Shown here: positions 40,001 to 46,988 of the stretch, one piece after another
Layout of the letters: each line of letters starts with the position of its first letter
Position numbering within the stretch: position 1 is the stretch's first letter
Origin: Unio delphinus
Lineage: Eukaryota > Mollusca > Bivalvia > Unionida > Unionidae
Reading direction: 5' to 3'
Assembly (NCBI GenBank): GCA_029339505.1
Contig: JAQISU010000170.1
Coordinates: forward strand, 2,250,001-2,314,000
DNA length: 64,000 nt
Position numbers and translations under genes: made by a program
The notes under the pieces: generated by a model
Databases searched by the model: none
What the model saw: only the letters and a program-made list of their open reading frames with translations
Told to the model about the DNA's origin: nothing

Positions 40001-40735
40001 CCCGCGCTGTTTCACTGTCAGTTCCCATTCGGTTATTTTGTTTCTTCGTAGATCAGTTAATTTATTTCCCCGGGATGCATTTTTGAAGTGTTCTATTAAC
40101 CGTGTTGCTACACAATTAAGTGGCAAAGCCACTGATGATGAAAACATCGGAGCTAGTTTTGCAATATTAGGATTATTATTTATTGGATATAACCCATACA
40201 CAACTGCTGTTACAGGGTAAGATTTCTCATAGTATGGTTTGTCAATTCCAGTTAGAATTCCTGGTTTGGAATCTCTACTCACAATAACAGTTTTTTTATC
40301 CTTAAGGATTGGGTCAAATTTATCTCTGATAATCCATTCACCTTCCTCTTCGATAATGAATTTTATTCTAAAAAAATACCTCCGTAGAGAATTGCTTTGC
40401 AATTTGCCTTTGGATTTCTGGCCAAGGTGTGAAAGTATCACAGCTGCTCTTATATCATTCATAGTAGCATCAATTACGGGTATATTGACATCTTCATCAA
40501 TAATTCGAAATGTCGACCACGTATGAGATGCTCCATCACGCTTAAACTCATTAAAACAGTCGCTGATTTTACTCAATAGTGGTTTATCATCTACTAGACT
40601 TTTAGGTATATCAGAGATTCTATCGAGATTAAATCTAACATTTTTCCAAGGCTTAATTTTCGATAATCTCTTGAACTCCTTCATATTATAATTAAAACAA
40701 GTATTTAAATAAGAAAATTTTATATAATGAATCAT
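37013..40735 (-). CDS. DNA polymerase B / SF1 helicase / HNH nuclease fusion
   Basis: One frame of 1,240 codons; the ATG at 40682-40684 (residue 18, MKEFKRLSKI) is the likelier start since the longer form overlaps the divergent gene. Residues 18-440 have no recognised exonuclease motifs. Polymerase: motif A SIDISACYP (Asp449, Tyr454), a motif-B-like REAKDLGRKIIGKFTQGG (607-624), motif C VRVATDS with Asp739 but Ala737 where most family B enzymes have the first Asp of DTD. Helicase: Walker A GCGGSGKTT (820-828), Walker B IIWDEI (Asp895-Glu896), GDHGQPQP (923-930), TIHSSQGLT (1088-1096) and VYLAVSRVRR (1115-1124), an SF1 set. C-terminus: an HNH-type zinc nuclease with C1186-x2-C1189, VDRKDN, H1216, N1219-N1220 and C1225-x2-C1228. 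The element's replication enzyme; the fusion is unusual in my knowledge of Polintons. Confidence 0.9.
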   Translation of the reverse strand: MIHYIKFSYLNTCFNYNMKEFKRLSKIKPWKNVRFNLDRISDIPKSLVDDKPLLSKISDCFNEFKRDGASHTWSTFRIIDEDVNIPVIDATMNDIRAAVILSHLGQKSKGKLQSNSLRRYFFRIKFIIEEEGEWIIRDKFDPILKDKKTVIVSRDSKPGILTGIDKPYYEKSYPVTAVVYGLYPINNNPNIAKLAPMFSSSVALPLNCVATRLIEHFKNASRGNKLTDLRRNKITEWELTVKQRGAMISDIAKLEALLKFPISVATITGEVLYEPKYQSRGAPIEIIDHNKHAWTPAVNIFPRERTVRYIPKEFSRDGFYEEKLFDAIHALTKDDPVSVWLLRSNEDPEIGFDQFVKPNGELYRTEELDTRMRKIANEYLEGNTSISTEKLLTDSFTIPSVVAHFAREKNSWRPTRSDFLEDVKLSCVEFGHGGLWNTKYSRDGMISIDISACYPGSFLGYGECSEYFKRFGHPTHEMTRVAINGPLPGTASSSNFDLTGFARVISFELATGLHPCSYLWLGRHMYEKAWMPIVLLRYMIDCGMLTSLIVSEAIICYNAQKDVWLPKPDLEKIINEQRKQFLDGNSKDFSEEQIIDWSKKLFEGSNREAKDLGRKIIGKFTQGGRFDNAKYSSRLIIDDEEYNFIISDLIKKGKFVTRKNAFLSGELDEEAYKSASGTNNIWVDDVLRNGKKLGTVVTYCDGKSCQYTQLRSSMLAYSCINLFSMINRFPNTAVRVATDSMYIHEKYKSDVAKFTDPKEAWGNWRFKKETLHEYCKSADVAMDDKYLKSNHNISEIQSEFSTAPPVSDPICRYKTVYLNGCGGSGKTTRAIELFRNRNTSVSNMIVLTPTHRLAREMIARGVKACTYHSFFRWKGDTWTPDRMGDKFIPDVIIWDEICTISLTVLQTFLSWLLTKNTKVVMCGDHGQPQPFVGGSPHEWLKGFVDYYEEINTDHRSLDEQLREFKALIRLQPDKIQCEIAREIISETPMNDFWEMWKPNDLIIASRKIVRDALQMKLFALHKEKFATLPVPLCYRPKDTRKQNIDVDIPGQQQKQNLVLNDIVLVDISVVKDALGADKSPWTLGYAATIHSSQGLTISDTTLWIVDNHIEWSNLVYLAVSRVRRINQLRRIVVNDNDNTISNIHTDDNIIRKKLSGYKQQDKKNKREFDIDAELIKTLKQQQNNHCASCNCIMRWQYSDKDPRQFTVDRKDNNLGHVRNNVRLTCLECNRRRGDSTLGAN
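38210..38227. repeat. 18-bp palindrome AGAAACACTTGTGTTTCT inside the helicase domain
   Basis: Perfect except for the central TT. On the coding strand it encodes RNTSVS, just after Walker A helix sequence and before MIVLTPTHR, a loop position. Confidence 0.8.
39255..39270. repeat. 16-bp palindrome GAACTGCTAGCAGTTC inside the polymerase domain
   Basis: Perfect CTAG-centred palindrome encoding part of PGTASSSNF, a small-residue loop after motif A. Confidence 0.75.
39576..39591. repeat. 16-bp imperfect palindrome GAAATGCTAGTGTTTC
   Basis: CTAG-centred, two G-T type mismatches. On the coding strand it encodes GNTSIS within YLEGNTSISTEK. Confidence 0.7.
40685..40726. promoter_or_regulatory. divergent promoter region between PolB and the Cys-rich gene
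   Basis: AT-only stretch; TTTTATATA abuts the ATG of the rightward gene (40727), and on the other strand TTAATTATAAT abuts the preferred PolB ATG (40684). Confidence 0.5.
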
Positions 40736-41056
40736 TGCAAATGGCTTATGATTGGATCAAAGACTCCGTGTAACAAATCATGCAGAAATGAATTCTGTGG
40801 GTATCATATGCAGAGTGTGAGAAACGGTTCGGAGGGGCCTTTACCATGCTTGCATTGTGGGGTAGGTGTAAGAGGCAAGTCGCAGTTATGCATTAATTGC
40901 GGGGGTAAGCGTTATAGAGAGTTAAAACGTTATTATGACAAGCGAAGAATCAAAAATCCTGACGACGTCAATGGCAAAATCATAAAAACTACGGATGACT
41001 ATATAAAAAGATTTGTTAATGTTATAATTCAGCCAATTAACGAATTAGACAAATAG
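40727..41056 (+). CDS. small Cys-rich zinc-binding protein
   Basis: 109 residues. Cys/His-rich N-terminal half: CKWLMIGSKTPC, CRNEFCGYH and then a zinc-ribbon-like pair CLHCGVGVRGKSQLCINCG, followed by a basic stretch (KRYRELKRYYDKRR) and a helical tail. This suggests a small nucleic-acid-binding or adaptor protein. I do not recognise it as a named family. It is divergent from PolB and followed 17 bases later by the HNH gene, so it may belong to the early/replication set. Confidence 0.8.
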   Translation: MNHCKWLMIGSKTPCNKSCRNEFCGYHMQSVRNGSEGPLPCLHCGVGVRGKSQLCINCGGKRYRELKRYYDKRRIKNPDDVNGKIIKTTDDYIKRFVNVIIQPINELDK

Positions 41057-41073
41057 ATATATTATATATACAA

Positions 41074-41562
41074 ATGAGCCAAGAATTTCAAAGACATCCT
41101 GTTATTAAAAATTACGAAGCTTCTCGTGATGGTATTGTCAGACACAGTAAAAATAAGAAATCTGTTGGGCGGGATAATGGTATGGGTTATTTGATATTTA
41201 AAGCTGGAGGGAAAATGTATCTCAATCATCGTTTCGTTTATGAAGTGTATAATGGATTAATCAAGGATGGCCTTGTTATTGATCATATTGATGGTATTAG
41301 GACACATAATTCTTTGAATAATTTACGAGCTGTTACACAAAGTGAGAATACTGCATTTGGAAATACTGGTACTTGTAAATCAATTGGGAAGAGACCAGTA
41401 AGATCGTTTAATACTGACACGGAGATGGTATTTCAATCAATGTCAGAAGCTGGTAAGTATTTCGATATTCACACCTCCTCGGTACAAAAAGTAGCAGAGG
41501 GAATTTATAAGACCGCTTTTTCAAAGCGTTTTAAAAACAAAATTCAGTTTGTTTATGTATAA
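41074..41562 (+). CDS. HNH endonuclease with NUMOD-like ends
   Basis: 162 residues. The first 60 residues (VIKNYEASRDGIVRHSKNKK, then GYLIFKAGGKMYLNHR) look like a NUMOD4 module. The HNH_3 core is LNHRFVYEVYNG, then LVIDHIDGIRTHNSLNNLR with the catalytic His and Asn. The C-terminal part (FQSMSEAGKYFDIHTSSVQK) is a NUMOD1-like DNA-binding helix-turn-helix. This is the make-up of free-standing homing-type endonucleases in phages and large DNA viruses. TATATTATATATACAA precedes the ATG. A second, unrelated HNH module is fused to PolB next door. Confidence 0.9.
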   Translation: MSQEFQRHPVIKNYEASRDGIVRHSKNKKSVGRDNGMGYLIFKAGGKMYLNHRFVYEVYNGLIKDGLVIDHIDGIRTHNSLNNLRAVTQSENTAFGNTGTCKSIGKRPVRSFNTDTEMVFQSMSEAGKYFDIHTSSVQKVAEGIYKTAFSKRFKNKIQFVYV

Positions 41563-42013
41563 TTTGCATTGGAAATTGCTTCGTGAAATTGTGAAAGAAT
41601 TTCCATTGAAAATCTTCAATTTTGCAATTTCACATGGGAGATAACTCCGTTAGGTATAACACGTGTGAAATCCGTAGGATTTCCACCAATGACAGAGTTA
41701 CGGATCTTAAACACGGAAACGCTAGTGTTGGAAAATCTTCGATTTTTCATTGGTTGTTATAATTAAATAAATCCGAACAAAATACAATCAATTTTGTCTT
41801 TTTTCAAGTATTAACAGAACTGTTTTATAAACACGTCGTATTTAAACATTTTTTTTAATGTCTGTTTCAAGTATTATGCGTGTTTTCAACGTTGTCAGTG
41901 ATCGCTAATAAACAAACAAATAATTACAATCACTACACCTATTTTATATCACCTCGTCGTAATGAGTGTATATATACAAATTCGTTCTTATTATAATTGG
42001 GCATTTAGCCGAA

Positions 42014-42114
42014 ATTCAAGTGTAAACAAAACCACACCGTCACACGTGGTATGAACGTTATTATTGACATTCAAAACCAAAGTTTCGATTTTGCGGTTTT
42101 GTTTACACTTGAAT
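42014..42114. repeat. 20-bp perfect inverted repeat with 61-nt loop
   Basis: ATTCAAGTGTAAACAAAACC (42014-42033) and its exact reverse complement (42095-42114). Confidence 0.93.
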
Positions 42115-42127
42115 GTAGAATAGCCCG

Positions 42128-42297
42128 CGTCATCCATTGTCATTGAAATCAATTCATTGTTCACCTATAATCTATTGTTGTACCGTCGTCATTGTCATTG
42201 AAATCAATTCATTCATTGTTCACCTATAATCTATTGTTGTACCGTCGCATTGTCATTGAAATCAATTCATTCATTGTTCACCTATAATCTATTGTTA
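42128..42297. repeat. tandem repeat, three copies of about 55-59 bp
   Basis: Unit contains CATTGTCATTGAAATCAATT, CATTGTTCACCTATAATC and TATTGTTGTACCGTC. Copy 1 lacks one CATT; copy 3 ends TATTGTTATGTG. ATTGAAATCAAT adds a small internal palindrome. Confidence 0.92.
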
Positions 42298-42421
42298 TGT
42301 GTTTGTCGGTTGTAACCGTTGAGCGCTGCTTGATGTATAAAACACCAAGGGGGTTTAAAACGGTGAATGTGCCGTCGTCATTCATTATATATAATCATAA
42401 TCACCTATAATCGCATTAAGC

Positions 42422-42464
42422 TTCTGGGTATACTAAGATGATCAACACCTTAGTGTATCCAGAA
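42422..42464 (+). promoter_or_regulatory. 19-bp stem, 5-nt loop hairpin
   Basis: TTCTGGGTATACTAAGATG (42422-42440), loop ATCAA, then CACCTTAGTGTATCCAGAA (42446-42464). Two G-U pairs and one A-C mismatch in 19 positions. It stands about 100 bases before the next gene. Confidence 0.8.
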
Positions 42465-42549
42465 TTCATTTTGAAAATACTTTGCATTTTTAATTCTAAA
42501 GAATTTTCATACTTTGTATTTGAAATACTTTGCATTTAAACAAATATAT

Positions 42550-42561
42550 TTTTATATATAT
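42550..42561 (+). promoter_or_regulatory. TATA-like string abutting a start codon
   Basis: TTTTTATATATAT directly precedes ATG 42562. Preceded by repeated TTTGCATTT strings (42482, 42532). Confidence 0.5.
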
Positions 42562-42951
42562 ATGAATATTGAAAATCTCAAATTGATTATTATTGAAATC
42601 AACAAGTTGAAGGATGAAAATGTAAAATTATGTTCAGGTTTGGATTGTGATCAAATTATGACTGATTTCGAGGATATACAATTTGCAGAACAGACAGGAA
42701 AATATGTCCTATCTAAGAAATATTTTTTAATTAAGAATATCCAAAAGTTTATACGTGAAAGTTTAGTCAATACTGAAGATGTTAATATATTCGTACCATT
42801 ATGTAGCATCGTTGAACGTGTACGTAAGCAATTAGGATTAGAATATGAACAAAAGAGACTTATTAATTGTAAAGTGAGACAATTAAAAACATTAATGGAA
42901 AACTCTGAAGGTGATGAGCCCACGCGTAGAGAGCCTCCTTTGTTTGTATAA
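42562..42951 (+). CDS. Polinton orphan protein, helical
   Basis: 129 residues from the first ATG (MNIENLKLIIIEINKLKDEN). Rich in Leu, Ile, Lys and Glu and apparently all-helical, with a basic helix near the end (KLINCKVRQLKTLM-like region) and a Pro/Arg tail (EPTRREPPLFV). No family recognised. The TATA string at the ATG and its place in the element support it as a real gene. Confidence 0.7.
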   Translation: MNIENLKLIIIEINKLKDENVKLCSGLDCDQIMTDFEDIQFAEQTGKYVLSKKYFLIKNIQKFIRESLVNTEDVNIFVPLCSIVERVRKQLGLEYEQKRLINCKVRQLKTLMENSEGDEPTRREPPLFV

Positions 42952-43109
42952 CCGATACGGTATGAGGAAGTAAAATTATGTGTGTGTAACAACAAGGAAG
43001 TATTAAAATGATTTGCATTTTTAGGTTAGTGATTTGCATTTCTAAAATGCTTTGGATTTTTTAATTAAAAATTGCAAAGCAATTTGACAATAGTAATACT
43101 CTTTTAATA

Positions 43110-44204
43110 ATGGTAGGAGAATCATTAACAACGAGATTAGCTAGAGAAAGACTTGAAGCTCTTAAGAAAATATTACCCCTTCGTGATAGAATCCGTGAAA
43201 AACTTCAACAACGGCAATCAATGGCCACCGACTTCACAGAGGATACAGAACAACTCTTCAAACCTATTGTTAGTGCAACTGAGGGTGTGAAAACAGCAAT
43301 CTCTAAACAAGAAAGCGCGCAGAAAGAGTCCTTTCTCCCTGTGTTAGAGAAAATATCAAAACGAACTAAACAAACGAAAAAATCATTAAAAACACTTCCT
43401 GGTGATATAATAACTGCTGCAAGACGACAAGAAGAACAACAACGAGAACTTCAGGAAGAAATTGAACGATTAGGTGATGTTGATATTTCCTCACTAGAAA
43501 CGCAAGCATTTCCACCTGAAGAGGAAGAAGAACAACAAGAAGAAGCTGTTCCAAGGAGGGACTATAATCCTGAAAATATATTTACAGTTGATGCGTTAAA
43601 AAAAATCAGAAGTATCCCAACACTCGATGGTTTAGTTAAATTTACCAACGACAACATTAAAAAAGATAAGAGAAATAAGTATTTAATAGACGACACGTCT
43701 AAAGATTTTATAAACAATAAAATCCTTTGGGCAAATAAGGTGTTTTTAGCAAACAAGAAGGAAAACAAAATCAACAAAAAAATAAGATCTGATTATGACC
43801 AATTTATAGCTATGGTAAAGAAGATCACAGTAGCACCACCAGTATACACAGCAGACCCAATCCCTGATGAAATACAAATAATGGCAGAGGCTGATTCCCA
43901 GAGTAAAACTCTGAAGGGTGCAACTGGTACAACTAAAAAAACAGGCAGTGGTTTAGTTGGAAATTCTTCGAGTGGAAATACAAGTATTTCTTGCCCTGGC
44001 AATATTCTTAGCGATATATCCCGATTAGAAATACTTGTAGGAGGAAAACGAGCCGGGAATAACTCACCAGAAATAATCAATGAAGCAGCTGATATCTGTA
44101 GGAGATTATTTCAAGGTGGTATCATGGATATTGCAACATATAGAGATTTCATTGAAGAGTTAGCCGAAAATTCTTCGAATTTCTACGGTTATCATAGTGA
44201 CTAG
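43110..44204 (+). CDS. Polinton orphan protein with coiled coil and acidic Glu/Gln block
   Basis: 364 residues. The first 120 residues are charged and helical (RLARERLEALKKIL, then a coiled coil ARRQEEQQRELQEEIERLGD), followed by an EEEEEQQEEA block near 140, a lysine-rich middle and a Ser/Gly/Thr linker, then a compact C-terminal part (NILSDISRLEILVGGKRAGN, EAADICRRLFQGGIMD). The last part looks like a conserved domain. The linker contains the palindrome-coded GNTSIS. No named family recognised; a scaffold or core protein would suit the composition and the position before the virion genes, but this is a guess. Confidence 0.75.
   Translation: MVGESLTTRLARERLEALKKILPLRDRIREKLQQRQSMATDFTEDTEQLFKPIVSATEGVKTAISKQESAQKESFLPVLEKISKRTKQTKKSLKTLPGDIITAARRQEEQQRELQEEIERLGDVDISSLETQAFPPEEEEEQQEEAVPRRDYNPENIFTVDALKKIRSIPTLDGLVKFTNDNIKKDKRNKYLIDDTSKDFINNKILWANKVFLANKKENKINKKIRSDYDQFIAMVKKITVAPPVYTADPIPDEIQIMAEADSQSKTLKGATGTTKKTGSGLVGNSSSGNTSISCPGNILSDISRLEILVGGKRAGNNSPEIINEAADICRRLFQGGIMDIATYRDFIEELAENSSNFYGYHSD
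43975..43990. repeat. 16-bp palindrome GAAATACAAGTATTTC in coding sequence
   Basis: Perfect but for the central AA; encodes GNTSIS in the linker of the 43110 gene. Confidence 0.75.
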
Positions 44205-44212
44205 ATAATTGG

Positions 44213-44260
44213 AAATGCTTTAGCATTTGGAAACACTAGTGTTAGAAGTATAATACTTCT
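44213..44260. repeat. three adjacent palindromes between genes
   Basis: AAATGCTTTAGCATTT (44213-44228), AACACTAGTGTT (44232-44243) and AGAAGTATAATACTTCT (44244-44260), side by side, just before the ATG at 44270. The last overlaps the TATA-like CTATATAG. Confidence 0.88.
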
Positions 44261-44269
44261 ATATAGAGA

Positions 44270-44773
44270 ATGATCATACACTACAACCATGATAAACCAG
44301 CTAACGTCTACGTGGTAAACTCACGATTACCAAAATACCGAGTATACTATGGAGATGGTCTCGGTAATACTATAATGGGATTATTTTCAAGAATGGCTCC
44401 AAAAGTAGCTCCATTTGCAAAACAGGCAGCAATGAAAGCAATTGATGTTATCCGAGATAAGGGTATTAACACTGTTGGTGATCTTGCTAGTAAGGCATTT
44501 TCAGCCGCTCGGGATAAACTAACAGCGCTAGTTCGACGACGAAATTCTTCAAAACCTGGAAATGCTAGCATTAGAAACACTAGTGTTTCTGGAATGACTT
44601 CACTGCCATCTACTGCAGTAATGCCTACACAGGTTAGTAAAATAATAAATAACGCCGTGGATAAAAAACTACAGTCGTTAATGACTAACGCCCAGGATAA
44701 TATAACAGCAAATATGATAGCCGGAAGTGGGCTTTCGGGAAGTGGTTTTAAGAAGATTCGCCGGAAACGTTAG
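44270..44773 (+). CDS. small basic virion-core-like protein
   Basis: 167 residues. A glycine start (YYGDGLGNTIMGLFSRM) leads into an amphipathic helical stretch (APFAKQAAMKAIDVIRDKG, then LASKAFSAARDKLTALVRRR), a Ser/Thr-rich middle and a basic end (GSGFKKIRRKR). Such amphipathic, basic proteins with a G-x-G-L start occupy the pVI/pX place in adenovirus-like and Polinton gene sets; I assign this by composition, not by a firm motif. Codons 98-107 come from two palindromes (GNASIRNTSVS). Confidence 0.7.
   Translation: MIIHYNHDKPANVYVVNSRLPKYRVYYGDGLGNTIMGLFSRMAPKVAPFAKQAAMKAIDVIRDKGINTVGDLASKAFSAARDKLTALVRRRNSSKPGNASIRNTSVSGMTSLPSTAVMPTQVSKIINNAVDKKLQSLMTNAQDNITANMIAGSGLSGSGFKKIRRKR
44561..44590. 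repeat. two back-to-back palindromes in coding sequence
   Basis: AATGCTAGCATT (44561-44572) and AGAAACACTAGTGTTTCT (44573-44590), both perfect, encoding NASIRNTSVS in the 44270 gene. The same pair, in the other order, stands in non-coding DNA at 44904-44933. Confidence 0.9.
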
Positions 44774-44776
44774 AAA

Positions 44777-44981
44777 TATTTATTTGAACAGGATTTCCAA
44801 TTATGATAGTTATTGTAGAAATGCTAGCATTAGAAATAATTGTGTCAGAATCACTTGTGATTCTATTTATTTGAATAGGATGCTCAGTTGTTATGGTTAT
44901 TGTAGAAACACTAGTGTTTCTAATGCTAGCATTAGAAATATTTGTGTCAGAATCACTTGTATCAGAATCACTTGTGATTCT
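44777..44981. repeat. duplicated block with five palindromes
   Basis: TATTTATTTGAA-(C/T)-AGGAT...GTTATTGTAGAAA occurs at about 44776-44819 and 44865-44908. Palindromes: AATGCTAGCATT (44820-44831, 44922-44933), AGAATCACTTGTGATTCT (44847-44864, 44964-44981) and AGAAACACTAGTGTTTCT (44904-44921). Confidence 0.88.
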
Positions 44982-45167
44982 ACTTACGTTATCTTCATTA
45001 TCAGATATTTTCATCATCATTATTAAAATACACCCAACTAAATAATTGGTTTAAAAAAATTATTTTTATATTATAAAATATTTATAATTTGCTAATTTTG
45101 TTAGATTTTTTACTTTTTTTACTCATTTTTCTAGTGTTTTTACTCATTTTTCTAGTGTTTTTATGCA

Positions 45168-45388
45168 ATCCGTCGACAAAATTTCATGAAAATCGAGGAT
45201 GAAAACCCCAGGAATTCATTTAGAGAAAATCGATTTTGATTAGATTTTTTATCCTGTGAGGCTAAAAATATGTTGTTTCATCGAATTTTCGATGTTTTTT
45301 TTTTATTGATTTTGTATTGTTTTTTGACTAATCCGTCGACATAATTTCATGAAAATCGATTTTCTCTAAATGAATTCCTGGGGTTTTC
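45168..45388. repeat. 37-bp perfect inverted repeat nested in a 29-bp direct repeat
   Basis: 45201-45237 and 45352-45388 are exact reverse complements (arms begin GAAAACCCCAGGAATTC). ATCCGTCGACA(A/T)AATTTC followed by ATGAAAATCGA is repeated directly at about 45168-45196 and 45331-45359. The set ends 65 bases before the major capsid ATG. Confidence 0.92.
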
Positions 45389-45437
45389 AATTCAAAATTC
45401 CTTCAGAATTCTTTCAGAATTTTTGATTTAGACCATC

Positions 45438-45452
45438 GGATATATAATAAAA
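45438..45452 (+). promoter_or_regulatory. TATA-like box of the major capsid gene
   Basis: GGATATATAATAAAA immediately before the ATG at 45453. Confidence 0.55.
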
Positions 45453-46925
45453 ATGTTCAAACAAAACCCTGATGTTGCATTTGACATGGAAGCCCCAGTG
45501 CTTAAAGATACTTCTGTACGTGATTATCAATTTTTTGCTTATCACGCAGTACAACCTGATCTTCGTGGAAGAATTGAACTTCAGGTTCATGATACCAGTA
45601 AATACTTTTTACCTGCTGAAGCTTTTATTGAAGTCGAAGGTGAACTCGTACAAAATATTCCACTTAATACAGTATATGGGCCTAATTTACAAGTTGGTTT
45701 TGTTAATAATGGTATTATGGCATTATTTGAAAGCGCTAGATATCTCATTGATGGAAAAGAAATCGAATCTATTGAACGTGAAGTTGATGTAGCAACAACA
45801 ATATTAGGGCTAGCAAGATACTCTGATGACTATACTAGATCAGCGGGTCCATCTATGATGTTCACGAAGGATATTACTGATAATCCTGATGGTACTCCAT
45901 ATATAAGAAGAATACCACAAAATCGTGTTGCTGCTGGAACTGCTGGTGCTGGCGCTTTTGCTGTTGTTCCTGCTGCTGTTGTTGCAAGCGGTCAGATTGA
46001 AGATTTAGTTGTAGATGGTAATCCTAATTACAACCTAGGATTTGCAACACGAGTAGCAACGTTACAAGGAGAGCATCGACATTTTTCATGTGCGATTCCG
46101 CTCCATCACATATTTGGATTTTGTAGAAACGTCAGAAAAGTTATTTATGGAGTAAAGCATACTGTAGCACTAGTGAGAAAGGGTAATGATAATAATGCAA
46201 TCTGGAGCGCTGTTGGCGTTGCCGATGGTAAAGTAATTTTAACAAAACTAACATTATGGATGCCAGTGTTGACTCCATCATTGTCAGTAGAACCGCGGTT
46301 GCTATCATTTATGGATCAAGGGGGAAAGAGATTATTAAGCTGGTTGACAACGTCCACAGATACCATGGATTCTAATATTGATGGTACATTTACATGGCAT
46401 TTGGCAGCACGACAGGGTGTTTCAGCTCCACGGCATATATTTGTTGCTCTACAGGATATTACGAGATTAAACAATCAAGAAAGAAGTCATATGATATTTG
46501 ATAAACTTGGGTGTAGTGAAGTCTCGCTGAAAATAAACGGACAACAAGAACCAGCAGAGGATATACAACTTAACTATGAAAATAACCACATTGCACGAGT
46601 TTATCATCGATTGCTATCATTTATGGGACGTGATCAAAATGTAGATACTGGTCTACAAATATCACAATTGGATTTTAAAGGTCTGTATCCGATTTATTAC
46701 TTTTCCCTAGAACATCTTGACTTGATGAAACAATCCGTAGTTGATATACATTTTCGGGCTCGTGTACATCCTGGTGTTCACCCTGATCCTGCTCCTCCTG
46801 GGGCTACTGCTGGTAATGATGTTAATTATAGAGCAGTTGCTGTTATTCTTAGTGATAAATCAATGATACTCGAAGGTGTTGGTGGACGAATGAGACTAGT
46901 AGATGCACCAGTGGAAAATCTATAA
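45453..46925 (+). CDS. major capsid protein, double jelly-roll (hexon-like)
   Basis: 490 residues. The start (KDTSVRDYQFFAYHAVQPDL) and the blocks NGIMALFESARYLIDGKEIE, FSCAIPLHHIFGFC, LTLWMPVLTPS and the C-terminal LKINGQQEPAEDIQLNYENN with IYYFSLEHLD and IHFRARVHP are the recurrent features of Polinton/adintovirus major capsid proteins as I know them. These form the hexagonal shell of icosahedral virions. An Ala/Gly/Val-rich loop (AAGTAGAGAFAVVPAAVVAS) near 165-190 and a PGVHPDPAPPG loop near 440 are probably exposed. No break is seen. Confidence 0.93.
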   Translation: MFKQNPDVAFDMEAPVLKDTSVRDYQFFAYHAVQPDLRGRIELQVHDTSKYFLPAEAFIEVEGELVQNIPLNTVYGPNLQVGFVNNGIMALFESARYLIDGKEIESIEREVDVATTILGLARYSDDYTRSAGPSMMFTKDITDNPDGTPYIRRIPQNRVAAGTAGAGAFAVVPAAVVASGQIEDLVVDGNPNYNLGFATRVATLQGEHRHFSCAIPLHHIFGFCRNVRKVIYGVKHTVALVRKGNDNNAIWSAVGVADGKVILTKLTLWMPVLTPSLSVEPRLLSFMDQGGKRLLSWLTTSTDTMDSNIDGTFTWHLAARQGVSAPRHIFVALQDITRLNNQERSHMIFDKLGCSEVSLKINGQQEPAEDIQLNYENNHIARVYHRLLSFMGRDQNVDTGLQISQLDFKGLYPIYYFSLEHLDLMKQSVVDIHFRARVHPGVHPDPAPPGATAGNDVNYRAVAVILSDKSMILEGVGGRMRLVDAPVENL

Positions 46926-46988
46926 GATTTTCTTAATCCAAAATTCTTTAAAAATGACTCGCGATTTAGAATCAACCTGTTTTGTATA

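Larger units (their letters stand above)
41563..42549. other. 0.99-kb non-coding hub of the Polinton
   Basis: No ORF of note. Holds palindrome-like units (GAAATCCGTAGGATTTC near 41669-41685, AACGCTAGTGTT near 41719), a 20-bp inverted repeat, a three-copy tandem repeat and a strong hairpin, listed separately. It lies between the early-type genes and the virion-type block, so a replication or transcription control region is possible. Confidence 0.7.
44774..45452. other. non-coding region upstream of the major capsid gene
   Basis: Contains two repeated blocks with palindromes, T-rich DNA with a 20-bp tandem (CTCATTTTTCTAGTGTTTTTA twice near 45121-45162), and the inverted/direct repeat set at 45168-45388. 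The last 20 bases hold GGATATATAATAAAA before the capsid ATG. Confidence 0.8.

Noticed and set aside
42128..42297. CRISPR-like array
   Set aside because: Three near-identical units without distinct spacers, in a eukaryotic mobile element.
44727..45026. 99-codon frame rich in RNTSVS/RNASIR units
   Set aside because: It is the palindrome-rich non-coding block read through, overlapping the end of the 44270 gene; no independent support as a gene.
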